From: NVQY01 sp047639325
Lineage (GTDB): Bacteria > Pseudomonadota > Alphaproteobacteria > Rhodobacterales > Rhodobacteraceae
NCBI GenBank assembly: GCA_047639325.1
Contig: JBLINN010000145.1
Span: 1-10,350, forward strand
Length of the DNA: 10,350 bases
Reading direction: 5' to 3'
Numbering within the stretch: position 1 is the first letter of the stretch; every line of letters begins with the position of its first letter. The notes beneath the pieces were generated by a model. It saw only the letters and a program-made list of their open reading frames with translations. It did no database searches and was not told the DNA's origin. The position numbers and the translations under genes were made by a program. Shown piece after piece: positions 1 through 5,562 of the stretch.

Positions 1-36
1 TCGCCCGGCGGCTATATCCGGCGCAAGGGCGGTTAA
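1..36 (+). CDS. C-terminal end of an unidentified protein (partial)
   Basis: Frame 1 is open from the window edge and ends in TAA at 34-36, giving the tail SPGGYIRRKGG. Only 11 residues are visible, so no family can be named. The next reading frame (WbqC-like) starts nine bases later on the same strand, so the two probably belonged to one transcription unit in a polysaccharide locus. Confidence 0.5.
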   Translation, partial: SPGGYIRRKGG

Positions 37-45
37 CGCGCGGCT

Positions 46-533
46 ATGACCCGGGTGGTGATCTCTCAACCGATGTATTTCCCCTGGGCAGGGTTTCTGG
101 CGCAATTGGCGCTGGCGGATGTGCGGATCTGGCTGGATGATGCGCAATTTTCCAATGGGTCTTTTACCAACCGGGTGCAGGTAAAACCGCGTCCGGACAC
201 GCCGGAATTGCCCTGCCCGCCAGTCAAATGTCGTCGCAGATGAACGTGCCGGGCAGCGGTTGGCAACGGGTGCTGGATCTGGTGCGCCAGGTTGGCGGCA
301 CAACCCATATCACCGGCCACGGGGCGCGGCATTATCTGGATCATCAAGCGTTCGAAGACAGTGGTGTGACGGTCGCTTACATGGACTACGCAATGCTCCC
401 ATGGCCGCAACCCCACGGGCCATTCCCCCCCTATGTGACCGGGCTGGATCTGATTGCCAACGTGGCCCCCGACAATCGGTTCGCCCATCTCAACCCGTCA
501 ACCACCCCGTAGCGTGACTTTCTGAACACCTGA
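46..533 (+). pseudogene. WbqC-like family protein, degenerate (frameshift, internal deletion, nonsense codon)
   Basis: The N-terminal part (frame 1, ATG 46) begins MTRVVISQPMYFPWAGFLAQ and continues through WLDDAQFSNGSFTNRVQVK, the opening typical of WbqC-like proteins found in O-antigen and capsule loci. Frame 3 then carries the matching C-terminal half: NVPGSGWQRVLDLVRQVGG, ITGHGARHYLDH, and PFPPYVTGLDLIAN-type sequence. The frame change is near 182-188, where frame 3 reads KTASG directly after VQV, so one missing base there would explain it. About 70 residues expected between the halves are absent; intact members are about 220-240 aa. The frame then hits TAG at 510-512, but the next codons read RDFLNT and stop with TGA at 531-533, suggesting a former TGG (PWRDFL). 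Biochemical function of the family is unclear. The gene is very probably dead. A sequencing error could explain the frameshift but not the deletion. Confidence 0.8.
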
Positions 534-562
534 AGAATCCGCGCTCCGCTTGCCCCCAAAAC

Positions 563-607
563 CGGAATTTTTCAAAAATTCCGACCCGATTTCTTTGAAA
601 GAAATCG
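563..607. repeat. Two adjacent perfect 21-bp palindromes between convergent genes
   Basis: Palindrome A (563-583) has arms CGGAATTTTT and AAAAATTCCG around a central C. Palindrome B (587-607) has arms CGATTTCTTT and AAAGAAATCG around a central G. Only ACC (584-586) separates them. A third, smaller hairpin (GACCG, loop TCGG, CGGTC, 610-623) runs into the rmlC-like stop codon. The site lies between the WbqC remnant (+) and the rmlC-like gene (-), so a role as bidirectional terminator or dispersed extragenic repeat is reasonable. The very short loops also allow a protein-binding site. Confidence 0.75.
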
Positions 608-621
608 ACGACCGTCGGCGG

Positions 622-1164
622 TCACAGCGCAACACTCTCTGCCAGCGCCGGCAAGTCCCGGTCGCGATCCGAAACGCTGACGGCAGGTAAAGGCCAGTCA
701 ATTGCCAGGTCAGGGTCAAACGGCGAAATGCCGCCTTCACAATCCGGCGCATAGACCGCTGAATGGAAATACTGCAATTCGGCATCCGGCGTCAGGGTCT
801 GAAACCCATGCGCAAACCCTTTGGGGATATAGATGGCATTGCCGCTCGCCGCCTCCAGCGTCACCGTGCAGATTTTCCCGTAACTATCTGACCCAGCGCG
901 TAAATCCACAATCACATCCCAAACCGCCCCACGCAGACACCGCACCAGTTTGACCTCGGCTGCCGGATCGCGCTGAAAATGCATCCCGCGCACCGTGCCC
1001 TTGGCATTGCTGTGAGACATGTTCATCTGTACCCAGCGTGTATTCAGTCCGGCCTGTTCAAATTCCTGTTCACAAAATATCCGGGCAAAGAAACCGCGCG
1101 CATCCTCGCGCCGCTCCAGCGTCACCTCATAGGCCCCCGCCAAGGATAGCGGCGCAAACCTCAT
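622..1164 (-). CDS. RmlC-family sugar-nucleotide 3,5-epimerase (dTDP-4-dehydrorhamnose 3,5-epimerase-like)
   Basis: A 180-aa cupin of the RmlC family, which epimerises C3 and/or C5 of 4-keto-6-deoxyhexose nucleotides in the cytoplasm. Visible hallmarks are ARGFFARIF (22-30), TVRGMHFQ (57-64) with the family's catalytic-base His at 62, K72 in VKLVRCLRGAVWDVIVDLR, IPKGFAHGFQTL (113-124), and the C-terminal DPDLAIDWPL. In dTDP-rhamnose enzymes the strand before the end usually reads TDYY; here it is SAVY (135-138), a possible substrate-specificity difference. The ATG at 1164-1162 overlaps the rfbG stop as ATGA, so it is preferred over the longer open frame that starts at 1275. No Shine-Dalgarno is evident, consistent with translational coupling. 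Because it is co-translated with CDP-glucose genes and no rmlA, rmlB or rmlD is present, the likely substrate is CDP-4-keto-6-deoxyglucose; that is inference. Confidence 0.88.
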   Translation of the reverse strand: MRFAPLSLAGAYEVTLERREDARGFFARIFCEQEFEQAGLNTRWVQMNMSHSNAKGTVRGMHFQRDPAAEVKLVRCLRGAVWDVIVDLRAGSDSYGKICTVTLEAASGNAIYIPKGFAHGFQTLTPDAELQYFHSAVYAPDCEGGISPFDPDLAIDWPLPAVSVSDRDRDLPALAESVAL

Positions 1165-2204
1165 GGCGCGCCAAACGCGTGGATCTGGGCCCGAGTGACA
1201 TCCAACGCCGATGTCCCGCCCAGCACATCCCGATACCAGCCCATGGTCCGGGCCATCGCCTGCGCAAAATCCCAACGCGGGCTGTACCCCAGATCATGGC
1301 GCGCCAGTTCGATCCCCAAACTCAGCAACCCGGCCTCGTGCGGCGCATCCGAGTCTGACATATCCTGCCACTCCCCCGGCCAATGCTGCAACGCTGCCGC
1401 AACCAGATCGCTGACCGGGCGCACATCCGCAGCCTTGGGGCCAAAATTATAGCTGCTGGCCACGTCGCCTGTCCCAAACAGCGCCTCGGCCAACCGCAAA
1501 TACCCAGACAACGGTTCCAACACATGCTGCCAGGGACGCCGCGCCCGCCCATTACGCACCGGTATCGCCTGTCCCGCCGCCAGCGCGCGGACGATATCCG
1601 GCACAATCCGGTTGTCGGCCCAATCGCCGCCGCCAATCACATTCCCGGCCCGGGCCGAGGCCACACGCACGCCGGATCCAGCAAAAAACGACTTGGCATA
1701 ACTGGAAATCACCAATTCACACGCCGCTTTGGACGCCGAATAAGGATCATGCCCGCCAAGCGGGTCACTTTCGCGATAAGGATGTCGCCATTCGCGGTTT
1801 TCATAGACCTTATCCGTAGTGATCATCACCGCCGCACAAGGCTGATCCAAGCCGCGCAGGGCGTCCAGCATATGCGCCGTGCCCATCACATTGGTGTCCC
1901 AGGTCAGCAATGGGTCGTCATACGAGGCCAGCACCAACGGTTGTGCCGCCAGATGGAACACCACATCCGGGCGCACTTCTGCCACCCGATGCCGCAAGGT
2001 CTCGGCCTGGCGGATATCGCCGATCCTGTGATCCATCTGCGCCGCCAGCCCAAGCTGGTCAAACAACGCCGGATCGGTATCCGGCACCAGCGCCAGACCA
2101 TACACCTCGGCCCCCAACGCGCCCAGCCATACCGATAACCAACTGCCCTTGAACCCGGTATGCCCGGTCACCAGAACCCGTTTGCCCTGCCAAAACCCGC
2201 TCAT
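1161..2204 (-). CDS. rfbG: CDP-glucose 4,6-dehydratase
   Basis: A 347-aa extended short-chain dehydrogenase that converts CDP-glucose to CDP-4-keto-6-deoxy-D-glucose with bound NAD. The Rossmann motif GHTGFKGSW (14-22) is the variant typical of RfbG rather than RmlB. HLAAQPLV (84-91) follows, then TTDKVYEN (129-136), the catalytic pair Y155 and K159 in YSASK, GNVIGGGDWA (187-196) and RPWQHVLEP (223-231). Length fits the family, normally about 350-360 aa. The start at 2204 is chosen because its ATG overlaps the rfbF stop as ATGA, and MSGFWQGKRVLVTG aligns with usual N-termini; an open frame continues upstream to 2252 but inside rfbF. It is the middle gene of rfbF-rfbG-rmlC-like, overlapping four bases with each partner, so the three are almost certainly co-transcribed and translationally coupled. 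The product feeds 6-deoxy or dideoxy sugars of lipopolysaccharide or exopolysaccharide. Confidence 0.95.
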   Translation of the reverse strand: MSGFWQGKRVLVTGHTGFKGSWLSVWLGALGAEVYGLALVPDTDPALFDQLGLAAQMDHRIGDIRQAETLRHRVAEVRPDVVFHLAAQPLVLASYDDPLLTWDTNVMGTAHMLDALRGLDQPCAAVMITTDKVYENREWRHPYRESDPLGGHDPYSASKAACELVISSYAKSFFAGSGVRVASARAGNVIGGGDWADNRIVPDIVRALAAGQAIPVRNGRARRPWQHVLEPLSGYLRLAEALFGTGDVASSYNFGPKAADVRPVSDLVAAALQHWPGEWQDMSDSDAPHEAGLLSLGIELARHDLGYSPRWDFAQAMARTMGWYRDVLGGTSALDVTRAQIHAFGAP

Positions 2205-2980
2205 CCGCCTGTCGGGCCCCATGTTTTCCACGGCGCTTTTCCAGTGGCCCACATCTCTTCCAACTGGTTCTTGTCGCGCAACGTGTCCATCGCCATCCAG
2301 AACCCGTCATGTTTCCACAAGGCCAGCTGACGATCCCGTGCCAAACCTTCCAGCGGGGCGTTTTCAAACACCGTCTGATCGTCCTCTAACCGGTCCAGCA
2401 TAGACGGCTCGCACACAAAGAACCCGCCATTGATCCAGCGATTGTCGCCCTGCGGCTTTTCCTGAAAGCTGGTCACCCGGTCGCCTTCCAGCGCCAGCGC
2501 GCCAAACCGACCCGCAGGCTGGATCGCTGTCACCGTCGCCTCGCAGCCCTGCGATTTGTGAAACGCCACCTGCGCCGAAATATCCACATTGCTGACCCCG
2601 TCGCCATAGGTCAGGCAGAACGTGTCATCCAGAAACTCGCGCACCCGCCGGATACGCCCGCCGGTCTGGGTGTGCTCGCCCGTGTCCACCAAGGTGATTT
2701 TCCAAGGCTCGGCGCTTTGGTTATGCACCTCCATGGAATTGTTGGATAAATCGATTGTCACATCGGACATGTGCAGGAAGTAATTGGCGAAATACTCCTT
2801 GATCATATAGCCCTTGTAGCCACAGCAAACGACAAAATCGTTGATCCCATGGGCGCCGTACAGCTTCATGATGTGCCAGATGATCGGGCGACCGCCGATT
2901 TCGATCATCGGCTTTGGGCGCAGATGGGATTCTTCGCTGATGCGGGTGCCCAGCCCCCCGGCAAGAATGACTGTTTTCAC
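2201..2980 (-). CDS. rfbF: Glucose-1-phosphate cytidylyltransferase
   Basis: A 259-aa nucleotidyltransferase that makes CDP-glucose from CTP and glucose-1-phosphate, the first step of CDP-linked 6-deoxyhexose synthesis. The N-terminus VILAGGLGTRISEE, with RPKPMIEIGGRP (21-32), carries the nucleotide-binding loop and the conserved Lys of PKP. YGDGVSNVD (125-133) holds the metal-binding Asp, followed by FQEKP (172-176), INGGFF (183-188) and FWMAMDTLRDK (227-237). The start is GTG at 2980-2978 in place of ATG. It is chosen because VKTVILAGG aligns with standard N-termini and a GGGG stretch lies about six bases upstream; the open frame extends to 3178 but that part does not resemble the family and crosses palindromes and the rpsI terminator. 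It is the first gene of its operon, and a promoter must lie in 2981-3080, but I see no convincing one. Confidence 0.94.
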   Translation of the reverse strand: MKTVILAGGLGTRISEESHLRPKPMIEIGGRPIIWHIMKLYGAHGINDFVVCCGYKGYMIKEYFANYFLHMSDVTIDLSNNSMEVHNQSAEPWKITLVDTGEHTQTGGRIRRVREFLDDTFCLTYGDGVSNVDISAQVAFHKSQGCEATVTAIQPAGRFGALALEGDRVTSFQEKPQGDNRWINGGFFVCEPSMLDRLEDDQTVFENAPLEGLARDRQLALWKHDGFWMAMDTLRDKNQLEEMWATGKAPWKTWGPTGG

Positions 2981-3082
2981 AAGATGCCCCAGTTTATTGA
3001 CAGGATGCGCGTTGGATTTGGTTACACCGATCAGCGATTTGCCACAAGCGGTGGAACACCCGGCAGGCATCCGCGCGCCACA

Positions 3083-3126
3083 CCAGAAAATTCGAATTTT
3101 CTGGACAAGAATTTTCGAAAATTCTT
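3083..3126. repeat. Two adjacent perfect palindromes (22 bp and 20 bp)
   Basis: Palindrome 1 (3083-3104) has arms CCAGAAAATTC and GAATTTTCTGG with no spacer. Palindrome 2 (3107-3126) has arms AAGAATTTTC and GAAAATTCTT. They are two bases apart and share the GAATTTTC/GAAAATTC core in opposite order. They lie downstream of the rpsI terminator and upstream of rfbF. The arrangement (two AT-rich perfect palindromes, 2-3 bp apart) matches the pair at 563-607, although the sequences differ. It may be an extragenic repeat, extra terminator or protein-binding site. Confidence 0.75.
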
Positions 3127-3157
3127 TTTTCGCGCAACCGCCCCCCCCCGACAAACA

Positions 3158-3186
3158 AAAAGGCCGCGCAAAATGCACGGCCTTTT
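3158..3186 (-). terminator. Intrinsic terminator of the rplM-rpsI operon
   Basis: Arms AAAAGGCCG (3158-3166) and CGGCCTTTT (3178-3186) pair perfectly. An inner GCA/TGC stem (3168-3170 and 3174-3176) extends the hairpin past one C/A mismatch. On the minus strand it begins 20 bases after the rpsI stop, and the descending arm runs into CCTTTTTGTTTGT, a good U-tract. This isolates rpsI from the rfb operon downstream. Confidence 0.85.
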
Positions 3187-3206
3187 CAAATACTTGTAGT
3201 AAAGAC

Positions 3207-3695
3207 TTAACGCTTGGAGAACTGGAAGCTCTTACGCGCTTTGGCCTTACCGTATTTCTTACGTTCCACCACGCGGCTGTCGCGGGTCAGGAAGCCAGCA
3301 GCCTTCAGCGCCCCACGCAGGGACGGATCATAAAGCTGCAGCGCCTTGGAAATACCGTGCTTGACCGCACCGGCCTGACCAGACAGACCGCCACCCTTAA
3401 CAGTGGCCATCACGTCGAACTGGTCTTCGGTGCCGGAAATGGTGAACGGCTGGCGCAGGATCATCTGCAGAACCGGACGGGCGAAATAAGTGTTCAGCGT
3501 TTTGCCGTTCACAATGACCTTGCCAGAGCCCGGCTTGATCCAGACGCGGGCAACCGCATCTTTCCGCTTACCAGTGGCATAGGACCGGCCCAGATTGTCG
3601 CGCACAGGATCGCGCGGCGTCAGGTCAACCTCGGGGGCCGCAATGATGCCAGCAACTTCGTTCAGGTCTTCGAGTGTTTGGATTTCATCAACCAT
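3207..3695 (-). CDS. rpsI: 30S ribosomal protein S9
   Basis: A 162-aa S9 (uS9) of the small ribosomal subunit, whose C-terminal tail reaches the P-site tRNA. The core begins at SYATGKRKDAVARVW (38-52) and includes KVIVNGKTLNTYFARPVLQ, GGGLSGQAGAVKHGISKAL (101-119) and LTRDSRVVERKKYG (136-149), ending in the basic tail SFQFSKR. About 37 residues precede the core; this acidic extension is usual in alphaproteobacteria, where S9 is about 155-165 aa, while E. coli S9 is 130 aa. The ATG at 3695 lies six bases after the rplM stop, with GGAG about ten bases upstream inside the end of rplM. The rplM-rpsI pair is conserved widely in bacteria. An intrinsic terminator follows directly. Confidence 0.98.
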   Translation of the reverse strand: MVDEIQTLEDLNEVAGIIAAPEVDLTPRDPVRDNLGRSYATGKRKDAVARVWIKPGSGKVIVNGKTLNTYFARPVLQMILRQPFTISGTEDQFDVMATVKGGGLSGQAGAVKHGISKALQLYDPSLRGALKAAGFLTRDSRVVERKKYGKAKARKSFQFSKR

Positions 3696-3701
3696 CGGTC
3701 A

Positions 3702-4160
3702 TCAGCTCCGCGTGTTTTTCTTGTTCATGGATGCAACATCCAGAACTTCGGGGCTTTGCGCCTCGTGAGGGTGTTCGGTGCCCGCATAGACGCGCAGGTT
3801 AGTCATGACCTGACGGCTTAGACGATTGCCTGGCAGCATCCGCTTGACGGCCTGGGTCACCACACGCTCGGGGTGCTTGCCTTCAAGGATTTGCTGCTTG
3901 GTGCGCGACTTGATCCCACCGGGGTGGCCGGTATGCCAGTAAAAAGGCTCTTCGCGCTTTTTGCCGGTCATCTGGATCTTGTCAGCGTTGATGATGATCA
4001 CATTGTCGCCCATATCCATGTGCGGTGTGAACGTTGCTTTGTGTTTACCACGCAGACGCATGGCAATGATCGATGCAAGACGGCCCAGAACAACGCCTTC
4101 GGCGTCGATCAGGATCCATTTCTTGTCGATCTCTGCAGGGGTTGCAGAATAGGTTTTCAT
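3702..4160 (-). CDS. rplM: 50S ribosomal protein L13
   Basis: A 152-aa L13 (uL13), an early-assembling protein of the large subunit that binds 23S rRNA. It begins MKTYSATPAEIDKKW and shows VVLGRLASIIA (23-33), HMDMGDNVIIINADKI (47-62), GHPGGIK (78-84), AVKRMLPGNRL (104-114) and LRVYAGTEHPHEAQSPEVLD (122-141), all expected. The frame is open to 4289, but family alignment and an AGGAA motif upstream on the minus strand fix the start at 4160; the upstream part is leader and promoter. It is the first gene of rplM-rpsI. The leader can form alternative hairpins that involve the ribosome binding site, which would suit autoregulation as known for L13 in E. coli, although the structure here would be unrelated. 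Confidence 0.98.
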   Translation of the reverse strand: MKTYSATPAEIDKKWILIDAEGVVLGRLASIIAMRLRGKHKATFTPHMDMGDNVIIINADKIQMTGKKREEPFYWHTGHPGGIKSRTKQQILEGKHPERVVTQAVKRMLPGNRLSRQVMTNLRVYAGTEHPHEAQSPEVLDVASMNKKNTRS

Positions 4161-4210
4161 GGCAGGATGTTCCTGTTTGACGTGAAAGGCAGGTATAAAA
4201 CATCCCTGCC
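4161..4210 (-). promoter_or_regulatory. rplM mRNA leader with mutually exclusive hairpins at the ribosome binding site
   Basis: Read on the minus strand, GGCAGGGATGTT (4210-4199) can pair locally with CCTGCC (4193-4188), giving a 6-bp stem. It can instead pair with AACATCCTGCC (4171-4161), directly before the ATG, leaving one bulged G. The latter segment can also form its own small hairpin, CAGGA-ACA-TCCTG (4175-4163), which buries the AGGA of the Shine-Dalgarno. The alternatives cannot coexist, so the leader looks like a translational switch. The pairing is seen in the sequence; the regulatory role is inferred. Confidence 0.5.
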
Positions 4211-4226
4211 CGAATTCGATGGGTGG

Positions 4227-4255
4227 GGTGTAAGGGCATCCCAACGCACAGTCAA
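4227..4255 (-). promoter_or_regulatory. Probable sigma-70 promoter of rplM-rpsI
   Basis: On the minus strand TTGACT (4255-4250) matches the -35 consensus in five of six bases. After a 17-base spacer comes TACACC (4232-4227), a weak -10 of a kind tolerated in alphaproteobacteria. A start near 4220 would give a leader of about 60 bases, containing the hairpins described at 4161-4210. Confidence 0.5.
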
Positions 4256-4303
4256 GCGCAACAAGACTGTAAAAACTCATCCATTTCAACAGGTTGTGAA
4301 TTA

Positions 4304-4317
4304 GGTATTATAATACC
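4304..4317. repeat. Perfect 14-bp palindrome between the TDT remnant and rplM
   Basis: GGTATTATAATACC is a perfect dyad. It includes TATAAT on both strands, but no good -35 element lies 16-18 bases away in either direction. It sits 13 bases past the stop of the TDT remnant and upstream of the rplM promoter. It could be an operator or weak terminator; no U-tract follows. Confidence 0.4.
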
Positions 4318-4330
4318 CCAAATTTACACC

Positions 4331-4999
4331 TCATTCCGGCACACAGATTTCATTACGCGAAATCGCCAGCAGCGTGCGAAACACCAAACCGATGATAATG
4401 GCGGCCAATGCAGCCAGCGCCAAATAGCCAACGACCAGATGCCCACCCGACTCCACCACACGCGCATAAGAGAACGACGCGATTGCCAATGCGGCCACGG
4501 GAAACGACAAGGCCCACCACGACAAAGCAAATGGCAGCCGCGCCATCTTCGGTGCCTGCACCAGCACCAGCGCGGTAAACACGTAAGCGGTGTTCAGCAA
4601 AATGCGGGCAAAGGGATCAATTTGCCCGTCCATCAGGTTCAAATAGGCCACAAAGGCCACAGCCGGTGGCGCGATCAGGATCACCAGCGTCGGGAACAGC
4701 CGCGCCGGGATCGGGTTGTGAAACACCAACCGGTTCATCACCAGCGTCAGCAAAACAATCCAAAACACCAACCCGCCGGAAAAGAACAGCCACGACAGCT
4801 CGACATACCCCAACCGCACCCCGACAACCGGCACAATCACATTGCCCACTGCCGGTATGAACCAGGCGGGGGTCAGATGCCCAAACTCAAACGACCGGTG
4901 GCTGATCCAGCCGGACACAACGGCGATGGTCAACACCCCCTGCCCGATGGTCCCCAACACCCAGATCACATGCGCATTGCCTGCCAGCTTTGATTCAAA
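4331..4999 (-). pseudogene. TDT/SLAC1-family transporter (TehA-like), N-terminus missing
   Basis: The reading frame matches the C-terminal two thirds of TDT-family permeases (tellurite resistance/dicarboxylate transporter, plant SLAC1 anion channel relatives). Characteristic stretches are HVIWVLGT, LTPAWFIPAVGNVIVPV, ELSWLFFSGGLVFWIVLL, FPTLVILIAPPAVAFVAYL, DPFARILLNTAY and LPFALSWWALSFPVAALAIA. I count about seven hydrophobic helices, whereas full members have ten in about 310-330 residues. Homology runs upstream past the possible GTG start at 4969 (AGNAHVIW) and is cut by an in-frame TGA at 5000-5002. No other frame between there and the thioesterase gene supplies the missing helices, so about 100 N-terminal residues have been deleted. 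The remaining frame is otherwise open, suggesting a fairly recent loss, or less likely a functional short form. Confidence 0.78.
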
Positions 5000-5043
5000 T
5001 CAAACCTGTACCTTAGATTGATGTTTATTTTCACCGCTTTTTC

Positions 5044-5079
5044 ACCAATTTCCCCACCAATTTCCCCACCTATTTCCCC
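5044..5079. repeat. Three tandem 12-bp repeats at the 3' end of the thioesterase gene
   Basis: The unit ACCAATTTCCCC occurs at 5044-5055 and 5056-5067, with a variant ACCTATTTCCCC at 5068-5079. The variant base forms part of the thioesterase stop (TAG on the minus strand, 5072-5070). The array lies between that gene and the truncated transporter, beside the probable deletion junction. Confidence 0.85.
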
Positions 5080-5504
5080 GACGAATGCGCAGGCGGAATC
5101 GCATAGGTCATTGTGGCCCGTGCCACCGGGGCCTCTGACCCTTCGGAAAAGATCAAAACATCGCCCACCGCCAACAACTTGCCCAGTTTCAACAACCTCC
5201 CCTTGGCGATCAGATCGACCCCGGATGCAGGCTTGCGCATGAAGTCCAGCGAACAACTGGTGGTGACCGCCAGCGCCTGACGCCCCACACGCGACAGAAC
5301 CAATGCATATACCGTCACATCCGCCAGCGCGAACATCGACGGGCCAGACACCGTGCCACCGGGGCGCAAATGCCGCTCTGCCGTCAACAGCCGCATGGTC
5401 ATACCGTCCATCGACAGCGCATCAATTGCAAAATCATCCCTGACCTGCGGAAACACCTCGTGCAAAAAATCCGCCAACTCGTCCTTGTTCAATGCCAGAG
5501 ACAT
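5070..5504 (-). CDS. PaaI-family acyl-CoA thioesterase (hotdog fold)
   Basis: A 144-aa single hotdog-domain protein that would hydrolyse an acyl- or aryl-CoA thioester in the cytoplasm. The family's substrate loop and helix are seen in RPGGTVSGPSMFALADVTVY (47-66). The usual GG-x-x-G pattern is kept and D62 takes the position of the catalytic acid. TTSCSLDFMRKP (81-92) and GKLLAVGDVLIF (108-119) match the following strands. The start is supported by GGAAGGA about 6-12 bases upstream. The gene is divergent from the crotonase at 5563 with only 58 bases between the starts, suggesting shared regulation of two acyl-CoA enzymes. Its stop lies in a 12-bp tandem repeat, so the last residues (PPAHSSGK) may differ from those of relatives. 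The substrate cannot be told from sequence. Confidence 0.88.
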   Translation of the reverse strand: MSLALNKDELADFLHEVFPQVRDDFAIDALSMDGMTMRLLTAERHLRPGGTVSGPSMFALADVTVYALVLSRVGRQALAVTTSCSLDFMRKPASGVDLIAKGRLLKLGKLLAVGDVLIFSEGSEAPVARATMTYAIPPAHSSGK

Positions 5505-5562
5505 GCTTTTCCTTCCGCTGTTTGCCCCCTAGAGTTGGCGCAACATTGGCACGGAGAGCAAG

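Noticed and set aside
1383..2138. Long open frame of 251 codons on the plus strand
   Set aside because: It lies fully antisense to rfbG, has no family resemblance, and is rich in Arg, His and Pro as expected for a shadow of GC-rich coding sequence.
3141..3149. Run of nine C as a phase-variable tract
   Set aside because: It lies in intergenic sequence beyond the rpsI terminator and well upstream of the rfbF start, so slippage would not change any reading frame.
2841..3821. Open frame of 326 codons on the plus strand
   Set aside because: It crosses the rfbF start, the palindromes, the rpsI terminator and all of rpsI in antisense; no credible protein.
4304..4317. Promoter with -10 TATAAT
   Set aside because: The TATAAT arises from a palindrome, and no acceptable -35 lies at 16-18 bases on either strand; the site at 4227-4255 is better for rplM.
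4223..4993. Open frame of 256 codons on the plus strand
   Set aside because: Antisense to the TDT remnant; the Gln-, His- and Arg-rich product is what hydrophobic codons give when read backwards.
4966..5256. Small frame on the minus strand that might supply the missing N-terminus of the TDT protein
   Set aside because: It shows no membrane segment or TDT similarity, and its EIGGEIGGEIG stretch comes from the 12-bp repeats; it overlaps the thioesterase gene in another frame.
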